This document shows, in pieces, positions 8,163 through 15,741 of a DNA stretch of 64,000 bases (the first letter of the stretch is position 1; every line of letters starts with the position of its first letter). This DNA is from Deltaproteobacteria bacterium (GTDB lineage Bacteria; Bdellovibrionota; Bdellovibrionia; Bdellovibrionales; Bdellovibrionaceae), in contig JAFLCC010000008.1 in assembly GCA_017302835.1 (NCBI GenBank), forward strand, positions 104,008 to 168,007, in the 5' to 3' direction. A program made the translations under genes and the position numbers. A model generated the notes under the pieces. It had not been told where the DNA came from. It worked only from the letters and a program-made list of their open reading frames with translations, and ran no database searches.

Positions 8163-9626
8163 CTATTTTCCAAAGAAATAATGAAAAGAGGGTGTGGATT
8201 CTTTTTTATTTAATTCAGTAAAAAAGAGTGAAATAACTTCTGTTTTCTTCCCTGGCTTTACGTTAAATATTGTCAAATCTGAATTTTGAATAATTTGGTG
8301 TAGCCCTCTTCCGGCGCCGCCTTTACCTTCATTTAAAGTTCCAGCCTGACCATTATAACAACTATCTAAATAGTCAGTGATAATTTTTTTGGTTAAGCTT
8401 CCAAAAGGGTCTGTCACCGCAACAGCTAAATAGATTCCATCACAGGCGTAGGAAAGCTGAGACTGTTGATGACTATCTAAAACGACCTCTACCTTGCGTG
8501 ATAAGTGATTGAATAGAGATTTGCCATTTTTATCTGCAGGAGCATCATATATGGCATTCATAAGAAGCTCTTCGGTAACTAAAAATAATTTTTCTAGAAT
8601 GGTAGTGCGAATACCTAAATGCTTAAAATATTCTGTCATCTCATTTTTTAGGTTGAGCCGTTCGGAACTTGTTGCAATCTTCTTAGATTGAATGTCAACA
8701 CCCCAAGATAAATATTTTTCAATCCCAAAAATATCATCATTCAATAATTTACTCAGAGTTGTTAAAAGAGTTTTAATTGTCAATTGCTTATCTTCAGGGT
8801 CCCTCGTAATCACATTGTCAATCTGTGATAAACTTTTAAGTGTAGGTATATTGTCTTCTACTTTTTTTGAAAGTATTAAAACTAACTTAGAGCGATTCTT
8901 TAATTTTTCCAGGTCGCTGATTATGTCCTTGCAGCTTTCGTCAAAAATGATGGCATCATACTTGTTCATTTTGATAAGATTCTTGGCGGTCTCAAGATCA
9001 GAAGTGACATCCATCTTAACACCAGAGCTGCCCACGGCCATTTTTGCAAGGACCAGTTGCTTTCGGTCTTGATCTACTAATAATACATTTTTCCCAGTGG
9101 TCTTCTCCAGATTTGCCTGCGCCTGAAAAAGCTCTCGGTTGGCAACCTCAAATAATCTGGCTTTTTCGTTTGTTTTCATCAACCTATCGGCTAAAACCGT
9201 CGAATAGACGCGATAAAGAAGGGCATTGAATTTTTCAAAATCTTTTTGAGGAACATGATTAAAATAGTGAGAATCGATGACGAAACAGCTAATATTATTC
9301 TTAGCACGGATGGAGGAAGTTACAGGAATTTTTAAAACAACACTCATCTCTCCCATAACATCTCCGGGAGTCTGTAAAATGGCGACGACCTCATTGGCAA
9401 GAATGATTTCAGCAGCTCCGCTCCTTAAAAAGTAGAGTTTTGAGTTGATCTCGCCTTCGCGAAGTATGTAGTTCCCAGCTTGAAAGTTTTCTTCCATTGT
9501 CATTGTTGAAATTTGCAGCAACATTTCGTCATTAAATGAGGAAAAAAAAGAGAAACCTCTTAACTCTTTTGAAATATCAACAGGATGCAATTTCATAATA
9601 TTAATTATGTATTCAATAAGCCTCAT
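8163..9626 (-). CDS. cNMP-binding / receiver-like / RsbW-type ATPase regulator
   Basis: Cytoplasmic signalling protein of about 487 residues (the frame stays open to 9701, 512 residues). The domains, in order, are a Crp-type cyclic-nucleotide-binding fold (LRGFSFFSSF..., GDVMGEMSVV), a receiver-like domain opening NVLLVDQDRKQ with a possible phospho-Asp in IIFDES, and a C-terminal Bergerat ATPase. The ATPase has E...N in TEELLMNAI, DPFG, and GGAGRGLHQII, closest in style to anti-sigma kinases. The receiver domain lacks a clear conserved Lys near its end (reads VITRDPED), so it may not be phosphorylated. The start is uncertain: Met at 9626 leaves room for a divergent promoter with the Lgt-family gene, whereas 9701 leaves only 14 bases; 9596 is a third option. 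The exact ligand and partner are unknown. Confidence 0.85.
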   Translation of the reverse strand: MRLIEYIINIMKLHPVDISKELRGFSFFSSFNDEMLLQISTMTMEENFQAGNYILREGEINSKLYFLRSGAAEIILANEVVAILQTPGDVMGEMSVVLKIPVTSSIRAKNNISCFVIDSHYFNHVPQKDFEKFNALLYRVYSTVLADRLMKTNEKARLFEVANRELFQAQANLEKTTGKNVLLVDQDRKQLVLAKMAVGSSGVKMDVTSDLETAKNLIKMNKYDAIIFDESCKDIISDLEKLKNRSKLVLILSKKVEDNIPTLKSLSQIDNVITRDPEDKQLTIKTLLTTLSKLLNDDIFGIEKYLSWGVDIQSKKIATSSERLNLKNEMTEYFKHLGIRTTILEKLFLVTEELLMNAIYDAPADKNGKSLFNHLSRKVEVVLDSHQQSQLSYACDGIYLAVAVTDPFGSLTKKIITDYLDSCYNGQAGTLNEGKGGAGRGLHQIIQNSDLTIFNVKPGKKTEVISLFFTELNKKESTPSFHYFFGK

Positions 9627-9715
9627 TGATCGAGCTCTTTTCCAAAAATCATGAAAATGAAGGCAAAAGTCTAGTTCAGATATTAATTTATCGAAAAACA
9701 TGATTAGTTATAAGC

Positions 9716-10489
9716 ATGTATCCTTATTTAAATTTGGGCCTAGTGAAGCTGCAATCATATTTTTTGATTCTTGTGATCTTAATAACCGTAACGCTTTTTT
9801 GGGTTTTTAAAAAAAGTATTAAAAGCAATTTACCTAGGAACTTTGTCCTAGATCTAACCTTTATCCTGATCATTTCTGGATTTTTATCTGCAAGACTTTT
9901 TCATATTTTATTTGAGAATAGACAATTTTATTTTTCTAGACCCGTTGAAATGTTTCAATTTTGGAATGGTGGATTTGTATTTCTTGGTGGATTTATAGGA
10001 GCTCTCATTTCAGGAATTTTGTATACTTTGTTATGTAAAAAGAAGGAACTTCTACCTCGACTTCTAGATTTCTATTCTCCTATTTTAGCGTTCAACTATT
10101 CCATAGGAAGAATTGGGTGTTTTTTGGCTGGTTGTTGCTATGGGAAAACATGTCCCTTTCCTTGGGCGGTTGATGGAAGGCATCCAACCCAGCTATATGC
10201 CTTTTTTTGGGATTTTATTTTATTTATTATATTGATCAAGATTGAAAATAATATGATGAAGCCTGAAAAGAAATTCGCAGGCCTGCTCTTTTGTGTCTGG
10301 CTTTTGGGACATGGTCTAGGAAGATTTATTTTGGAATTTTACCGGGATGATTTTAGAGGTCCTATTTATATACTTTCAATTTCAGGGTGGTTAAGTTTAG
10401 GAATCATCATTTCCTCATTGAGTTTGTATCTCTTTCTTAAAAGAAGAATCCGCCATTATCAGCCATTACGAGATATCAAACTCAAATAG
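9716..10489 (+). CDS. lgt: Prolipoprotein diacylglyceryl transferase family protein
   Basis: 257-residue polytopic membrane protein with about seven helices. Lgt-family landmarks are WNGGFVFLGGFIGAL, GRIGCFLAGCCYGK at about residues 133-146, HPTQLYA, and a late GRFILEFYRDD-RG motif. Canonical Lgt reads GRIGNFINGE at the central motif; here it is the Cys-containing variant typical of a divergent subfamily. It probably transfers diacylglycerol to lipoprotein cysteines, but a different acyl/glyceryl transfer role is possible. It is divergent from the cNMP regulator. The stop codon lies inside the first arm of the three-arm inverted repeat at 10479. Confidence 0.8.
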   Translation: MYPYLNLGLVKLQSYFLILVILITVTLFWVFKKSIKSNLPRNFVLDLTFILIISGFLSARLFHILFENRQFYFSRPVEMFQFWNGGFVFLGGFIGALISGILYTLLCKKKELLPRLLDFYSPILAFNYSIGRIGCFLAGCCYGKTCPFPWAVDGRHPTQLYAFFWDFILFIILIKIENNMMKPEKKFAGLLFCVWLLGHGLGRFILEFYRDDFRGPIYILSISGWLSLGIIISSLSLYLFLKRRIRHYQPLRDIKLK

Positions 10490-10554
10490 CGGATAATCAA
10501 TATAAATTGACAATTATCCGCCATTTGAGTTAAACTGACTCAAATGGCGGATAA
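10479..10554 (+). repeat. Three-arm complementary repeat able to form alternative hairpins
   Basis: Arm A (10479-10497), arm B (10513-10531) and arm C (10538-10554) share one 17-19 nt sequence, with B inverted. A and B pair over 19 positions with a single A-C mismatch; B and C pair perfectly over 17 bp around a 7-nt loop. Arm A contains the lgt-family stop codon. Arm C ends one base before the AGAGG ribosome-binding sequence of the ATPase gene. A:B and B:C are mutually exclusive, as in attenuators. There is no T-run after either hairpin, so a simple intrinsic terminator is unlikely. Confidence 0.85.
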
Positions 10555-10563
10555 AGAGGCGAA

Positions 10564-11991
10564 ATGGATTCTCAGATTGTTGGTCGAAAAAAAGAATTAA
10601 ATATTTTAAGGGATTTATTAATTACTGAAAAAGCAAAAATTGTTTGTGTTTATGGGCGTCGACGAATTGGAAAAAGTTTTTTAATTGAGAACGCTTTTAA
10701 AGGTGAAAATTTTCTGAAATTCGAAGGATTAGAACGCGAACAAACTGATATTCAAATTCGACAGTTCACCAAAGATTTAGCAAATCAAACAGGTGATGTT
10801 CTCTTGGGAAAAGTTAAAAATATAGAATGGGTTGATATTTTTGATAAATTGACAGAAGTCTTAAAGAATAGAAAAAAGAAGACAGTAATCCTGATAGATG
10901 AGTTCCAGTGGTTAGCAGCACAGAAAACTATTCTTGTTTCTTTATTTAAAAAATATTGGGACCAAGAGTGGTCAAAGTGTAAAGTTATTTTTGTTTTATG
11001 TGGTTCCATCTCGTCGTACATGGTTAAAAAAGTAATTAAATCTAAAGCGTTATACGGACGAATTGATTTGGAAATAAATTTGGGTCCACTAAGTTTAAAG
11101 GAGTGTGCGCTTTTTTTGCCAAAAAGAAGTAAAGAAGAAATCCTAAAGTATTATTTAACTTTTGGTGGGGTGCCCAAATATTGGACTTTAATTGCAGCCA
11201 ATAAATCCTATGAACAGAATATGGAAAAGATTTTTTTGCAAAAGGAAGGGTACCTGTTTAATGATTATGAAAAAATATTTTATAGTCAATTCAAAGAGCC
11301 TAAAATTTATGAGGCCATAGTTGCAATTTTGGTGGCTCGACCTTTAACATTAGAAGAAATTGCTAAAAAATTGAATAAAAAATCAAGTGGAAGCTTAAAA
11401 TCATATCTAGATAATCTTTCCTTAGCTGGATTTTTGATGAGTTATAGTCCTTTCGATAAATCAGAAACTTCAAAGTTAAAGAAATATAAAATTTCAGATG
11501 AGTATGTGAGGTACTATTTTAAATTTATAAAGGAAAACCAAAGAATTATTAAAAATAACCAAATAAATAAACCTCTTTTTCAAAGAATCATTCAATCGAA
11601 GTGGGAAGTTTGGTCAGGATTTGCATTTGAAAATTTTTGTTTAAAAAACGCTATGTATTTAGCAAGTAAATTGGAATTTGATGAATATGTTGAATCTTTT
11701 GGACCTTATTTTAATAGGGCCAAAGAGTTAGATAATAAGGGTACAGGTTTTCAAATTGATTTATTGTTTAAAAGATCAGACAAGGTGATTACTTTATGCG
11801 AAGTAAAGTACATGCAAAAACCCATCACAGCAAAAGTAATATCTTCTGTTGAGGAGAAATCAAATCGGTTACAAATACCAAGGGGATATGTCCTTGAAAA
11901 AGTTTTACTAACGGTTTGTGGAGCGGATGAAGGGTTAATTCAATCTAAATACTTTAATCATATTTTGAAAATAGATGATCTTTTTGTGTAA
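10564..11991 (+). CDS. AAA ATPase with C-terminal nuclease-like (DUF234-type) domain
   Basis: 475 residues. The P-loop GRRRIGKSFLIE lies at about 30-41 and Walker B VILIDEFQWL at about 108-117. A winged-helix-like region (about 245-300, LTLEEIAKKLNKKSSGSLKSYLDNL) follows. The C-terminal domain has QIDLLFKR...LCEVKYMQK (about 395-420), which resembles a PD-(D/E)xK core. This is the architecture of the ATPase family common in archaea and patchily distributed in bacteria. Function is unknown; roles in DNA-related or mobile-element biology are only inference. Translation would start just after arm C of the three-arm repeat. The patchy family distribution suggests possible acquisition. Confidence 0.85.
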   Translation: MDSQIVGRKKELNILRDLLITEKAKIVCVYGRRRIGKSFLIENAFKGENFLKFEGLEREQTDIQIRQFTKDLANQTGDVLLGKVKNIEWVDIFDKLTEVLKNRKKKTVILIDEFQWLAAQKTILVSLFKKYWDQEWSKCKVIFVLCGSISSYMVKKVIKSKALYGRIDLEINLGPLSLKECALFLPKRSKEEILKYYLTFGGVPKYWTLIAANKSYEQNMEKIFLQKEGYLFNDYEKIFYSQFKEPKIYEAIVAILVARPLTLEEIAKKLNKKSSGSLKSYLDNLSLAGFLMSYSPFDKSETSKLKKYKISDEYVRYYFKFIKENQRIIKNNQINKPLFQRIIQSKWEVWSGFAFENFCLKNAMYLASKLEFDEYVESFGPYFNRAKELDNKGTGFQIDLLFKRSDKVITLCEVKYMQKPITAKVISSVEEKSNRLQIPRGYVLEKVLLTVCGADEGLIQSKYFNHILKIDDLFV

Positions 11992-12008
11992 ATAGAGATA
12001 GGACAGGT

Positions 12009-13451
12009 ATGTTATCTAATTTAAAGAAAATACTACTTTTATTAATTTTAAATCAATTTGTTTATGGGAACGAAGCCACACGTACGGTAATGGTTCAACT
12101 ATTTCAATGGCCATGGAAAGAAATCGCTCGTGAATGTGAACTTTATTTAGGACCAGTGGGATTTGCAGCTGTTCAGATTTCACCACCAAATGAGACGCTC
12201 ATGATTGAGAATCATCCCTGGTGGGAAAGCTATCAACCAGCAAGTTATAAAATTCATAATCGATTAGGTACTGAGCTAGAATTTCAAGATATGATAAATC
12301 GCTGTAGACGAGTTGGTGTGCAAATCTATGCGGATGTCGTACTTAATCACATGACAGGCGCAGATTCAGGAAAAGGCACTGCTGGATCTGAAGTGAGTCA
12401 TTATGAATATCCTGGAATTTATAATAACAACGATTTTCATCATTGTGGTCGGAATGGCAATGATGATTTAGTGAATTACAAGGATCTTTATGAGGTCCAA
12501 AACTGTGAACTTGTTAATCTTGCCGATTTAAATTCATCAAGTCTAAAGGTTCAACAAACACAAGTACAGTACTTGAATCGACTTGTTTCCATGGGAGTCC
12601 GTGGTTTTCGTGTGGATGCAGCTAAGCATATCTCGGTGAGGGATTTGGATAATTTGTTATCTAAAGTTCAATTTTCCCCATACATTATATTTGAATTAAT
12701 TCTTGGCGAGGAGGGGCTTCATTATAAAGATTATAGTTATTTAGGTGATGTGAATGTATTTGAAGTTCCATTTTTAATTGGTCAAGCCTTTCAAAAAAAA
12801 ATGTTAAGTTCTCTTTTTAAGATCATGCCTAATAACATGCTACCGTCCTCAGAGTCAGCCGTCGTATTTATTGAAAACCATGATTTGCAAAGAATCGACT
12901 CACCTCTTATCTTGTCTTTACAAAAAAATCCGGAGCTTTACAGCTTGGCGCAAGTTTTTCTTCTGGCATGGCCCTATGGTTACCCTCAGCTTTTTTCTGG
13001 TTATAAATTTTTAAATTTTAACGAAGGTCCACCTTTAGAAAGCTCAGGATATGTAAAAAGAATATTGTCTCCTAATGGAAACTTCTGTGAGGCCCCTTGG
13101 CTTTGTGAACATCGATTGCCAGAAATACGTAAGATGGTTGAATTCAGAAATCAGACCAATTCTTACTTTGCAGCCAGTAATCTCTGGAGTGATTCTTCAG
13201 AGCGAATTGCTTTTGGCAGAGGGCCCTACGGAATGGTTCTTATTAATGGCTCGAATTCCCTATGGCAAGTTCGAATACCTACAAAGATGGAAATGGGAAG
13301 CTATTGCAATATTTTAGATCCAGGATATGAGCCTTTAAGAGCCAGATGTTTAAATCCTTCAGTACGGGTGTCAGGGGATAGGATGTTAGAAACTGAGGTA
13401 AAACCATTGCAAGCGGTTGTTATTCAAAAAGGAATGAAGTTGTTAAGATAA
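12009..13451 (+). CDS. Secreted alpha-amylase (GH13, animal-like type)
   Basis: 480 residues with an N-terminal signal peptide (Lys-rich start, LLLLILNQFVYG). It is a GH13 (beta/alpha)8 barrel that hydrolyses internal alpha-1,4 bonds in starch or glycogen. Conserved regions are DVVLNHM, the nucleophile Asp in GFRVDAAKH (about 203), the acid/base Glu in IIFELI (about 227), and the transition-state Asp in IENHDLQR (about 290). The NHD-x-QR pattern and the LFQWPW opening resemble animal-type/chloride-dependent amylases. It starts 17 bases after the ATPase gene and ends 54 bases before a convergent gene. All catalytic residues are present. Export to periplasm or medium is expected. Confidence 0.92.
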   Translation: MLSNLKKILLLLILNQFVYGNEATRTVMVQLFQWPWKEIARECELYLGPVGFAAVQISPPNETLMIENHPWWESYQPASYKIHNRLGTELEFQDMINRCRRVGVQIYADVVLNHMTGADSGKGTAGSEVSHYEYPGIYNNNDFHHCGRNGNDDLVNYKDLYEVQNCELVNLADLNSSSLKVQQTQVQYLNRLVSMGVRGFRVDAAKHISVRDLDNLLSKVQFSPYIIFELILGEEGLHYKDYSYLGDVNVFEVPFLIGQAFQKKMLSSLFKIMPNNMLPSSESAVVFIENHDLQRIDSPLILSLQKNPELYSLAQVFLLAWPYGYPQLFSGYKFLNFNEGPPLESSGYVKRILSPNGNFCEAPWLCEHRLPEIRKMVEFRNQTNSYFAASNLWSDSSERIAFGRGPYGMVLINGSNSLWQVRIPTKMEMGSYCNILDPGYEPLRARCLNPSVRVSGDRMLETEVKPLQAVVIQKGMKLLR

Positions 13452-13457
13452 AGGTCT

Positions 13458-13489
13458 ATCTAGAAAAATCTGAGCATTTATTTTTAGAT
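13458..13489. terminator. Bidirectional AT-rich hairpin between convergent genes
   Basis: ATCTAGAAAAAT at 13458-13469 pairs with ATTTTTAGAT at 13480-13489, leaving a 2-base bulge and a 10-base loop. It sits between the stop codons of the convergent amylase (+) and C26 peptidase (-) genes. The A and T tracts within the arms would give a U-rich 3' side in both directions. The stem is AT-rich and therefore weak. Confidence 0.4.
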
Positions 13490-13505
13490 GGACTCTATTT
13501 AAAAC

Positions 13506-14570
13506 CTACTTGAATTTTCTGAATTTTTGCTCACTTGGTAATTGAGAATTTACTTCTTGAGTCTGTGAAATATCAGAAGTTGTTTTTATTTTAAAGCGCT
13601 TATGCAGTCGAGCGTAGGCAACCACTCTTCGAATAAAACTATGGCCTAATTCCGTAAACTCGTGATTTTTATTCAATTCGTTTGGAAGTTCTGGATGGAA
13701 TTGAACGCTTATGGATTTATGGTTATTTGAAACTAAAGCCTCAATGACATTATGTTCTTTATCTAGAGCCGCACAGAAACTATCTTTATTTTCACTGAAT
13801 TTGACGGCCTGATGATGATAGCTATTAACATTTACACAAAATGTAGAATTATTCTTATATCCAAAAAGCCTAGATAAGAGCGAGGGGTTAATCTGAACAG
13901 AGTGGTAAATGTATTCAGGATTCTCATTAGAGGATTTTCGATGTTTTGCCAGGCATTCAGAATTAATTTCGCCGAGATCTTGGATCAATTCGAAGCCATC
14001 TATGATAGCGGAAAGTTGATGGCCTCTACAAATTCCGAGAAAAACTCCTGTAGAATATTTTTTATAATATTTAACTAAGTTGAATTCAGAAAGATCTCTT
14101 TCAAAGTTAACATTTTGTGCGAACAAATTCTTTTGATTGTAAAGCGAAGGATGGATGTCATCTCCACCAAGAGATATGAGTAAATCAAAATATTCTGCAA
14201 CAAATCTTTGATAGGTTACAGAATCCTCTAAGGAAAGTGTCCAATCAAATCCCATGGGAATGATGAAAACTTGGCAATTAGATTTATTCAGCAAATTATA
14301 GTCTCTGACAATGCGATCACCTAAAGTCATGTCCTCCACAGAATTTGCTATAATTCCAATTTTAACTTTACCAGCGTCAGACTTTAAAGATCGAAAGTGA
14401 ATATCCGTAACTGAAATTTTAAACCGGCGAAAATAATAAAAATTTTCCTCGAAAGAATTTTTTAAAAATAAAAAAGGAATCGACGATTCTTGAAAATAGC
14501 CCAATTTAAATTTTTCTTCAAAAATGTAATTCACCTTCATCTTATCGGAAAATATAAAAGATTTCTTCAT
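13506..14570 (-). CDS. Class I glutamine amidotransferase-like peptidase (C26/PuuD-like)
   Basis: 354 residues, cytoplasmic. The triad pattern of class I amidotransferases is visible: nucleophile Cys in GVFLGICRGHQL, and His/Glu in SVQFHPELP near the C-terminus. LISLGGDDIHPSLY matches the gamma-glutamyl-GABA hydrolase (C26) group. About 65 N-terminal residues precede the catalytic fold and are not typical of that group. The likely reaction is hydrolysis of a gamma-glutamyl amide; the substrate is unknown. It stands alone, with about 190 bases of AT-rich DNA upstream (14571-14761) that includes a 12-nt palindrome at 14664-14675. Confidence 0.85.
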   Translation of the reverse strand: MKKSFIFSDKMKVNYIFEEKFKLGYFQESSIPFLFLKNSFEENFYYFRRFKISVTDIHFRSLKSDAGKVKIGIIANSVEDMTLGDRIVRDYNLLNKSNCQVFIIPMGFDWTLSLEDSVTYQRFVAEYFDLLISLGGDDIHPSLYNQKNLFAQNVNFERDLSEFNLVKYYKKYSTGVFLGICRGHQLSAIIDGFELIQDLGEINSECLAKHRKSSNENPEYIYHSVQINPSLLSRLFGYKNNSTFCVNVNSYHHQAVKFSENKDSFCAALDKEHNVIEALVSNNHKSISVQFHPELPNELNKNHEFTELGHSFIRRVVAYARLHKRFKIKTTSDISQTQEVNSQLPSEQKFRKFK

Positions 14571-14761
14571 ATTGCGATTCTCATATTTACTTAATTATAT
14601 ATTTACATATTTAACTATTCTGCTCTGCAAAAGTTAGACCCCCATAAACGCGATCTTTCACAAAAACTCGAGTTTAAAATGTAAAAATTAAATGATGGAA
14701 TTTAAAATCACAGTTTAGTGTCATTTTATTAGACAGCATAGGTTAAGGGTTGGCCAAGCTT

Positions 14762-15565
14762 TCAATCTATCGTTAAAATATTTGTTCGAGTTCGAGATGC
14801 AAAATAAATTTCTGGAAGAGTTAGATATAATACTTCCAATATTAAACCTTCCTTAATTTTAAATGTTAAATCAGATAAACCATTTACAATTTCAATTAGA
14901 TCATAAAGATTCATTTTTAATCCAGTATCATTAATAAATTTTGAAGCCAGTTCTATTCTTGTCCCGGACGAAAGATTTCCCCATCTATTTATATTAAGAG
15001 GACTTCCAAGTTTAAAAAGAATATCAAACATTTTTCTGGCAATCTGATGTCGGGATAACTTGTCAATTTCCGAAAACACGTAAGCCGAAGTAGAAACAAT
15101 GTTTAAATCCGTTTTCTGAGTCTTAATAGCTTCAATATTATTTGGATTCAGCTGGTTCCTCATCTGCGTTTCGCTTTTATGAGCACTTAATTCAATGGAT
15201 TTTAAAAAGAGTGCTTCATGGATGGGACTTAGTAAGAAACCAATATTCACTAGTTTTTGAATCGCACTCTTAACTGGCTCGAAATCTTCGCTTTTACCAC
15301 TAACTTCATTTACTATTCCAAGTGAGAATCTCTCTAAGAAGGACGCAGTTAAGTTAAAGTGCAATTCTCTGGTAATTCCAAAAGGTTTGGAAGTATTGGA
15401 AGGAATGGGGGAAAGGGCGCTTAGGTTACTTTCAAGATGGTGATCTTGATACATTTGATAACATAAGGGGTTTGAATGTAGAGGGTGAATATCAATGATA
15501 AAGGTCATCAATAATAAAATTCTGATAGTATTTCCTTGAATCCACAGTGACCAACTATTTTTCAT
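14762..15565 (-). CDS. Hypothetical exported protein
   Basis: 267 residues. The N-terminus has a basic then hydrophobic stretch (IRILLLMTFIIDI, about residues 14-26), consistent with a signal peptide or a single membrane anchor; the rest looks soluble and helical. No family recognised. It faces the divergent recD2 gene across about 175 bases, which contain a 7-bp inverted repeat (CGGTTAT/ATAACCG near 15590-15625). It has no neighbours on its own strand close enough for an operon. Confidence 0.65.
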   Translation of the reverse strand: MKNSWSLWIQGNTIRILLLMTFIIDIHPLHSNPLCYQMYQDHHLESNLSALSPIPSNTSKPFGITRELHFNLTASFLERFSLGIVNEVSGKSEDFEPVKSAIQKLVNIGFLLSPIHEALFLKSIELSAHKSETQMRNQLNPNNIEAIKTQKTDLNIVSTSAYVFSEIDKLSRHQIARKMFDILFKLGSPLNINRWGNLSSGTRIELASKFINDTGLKMNLYDLIEIVNGLSDLTFKIKEGLILEVLYLTLPEIYFASRTRTNILTID

Positions 15566-15741
15566 TTAAAACTCCTGTGTAGGGACTTGCGGTTATCGAG
15601 CTTGCGAATGTTCTGCCATAACCGAGGTAAGTTAAAATGATTTGGATAGGAATTTTTTTGAAATTGGCAGCAATGAGTGTCACTCGTATACTTTGATGAC
15701 AATCTGGTGATATACAATATTTTAAAGTCAGGAGTGATTCT

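Noticed and set aside
10479..10554. Three-arm repeat as a CRISPR array
   Set aside because: The copies are inverted, very short-spaced and only three; no cas genes are present.
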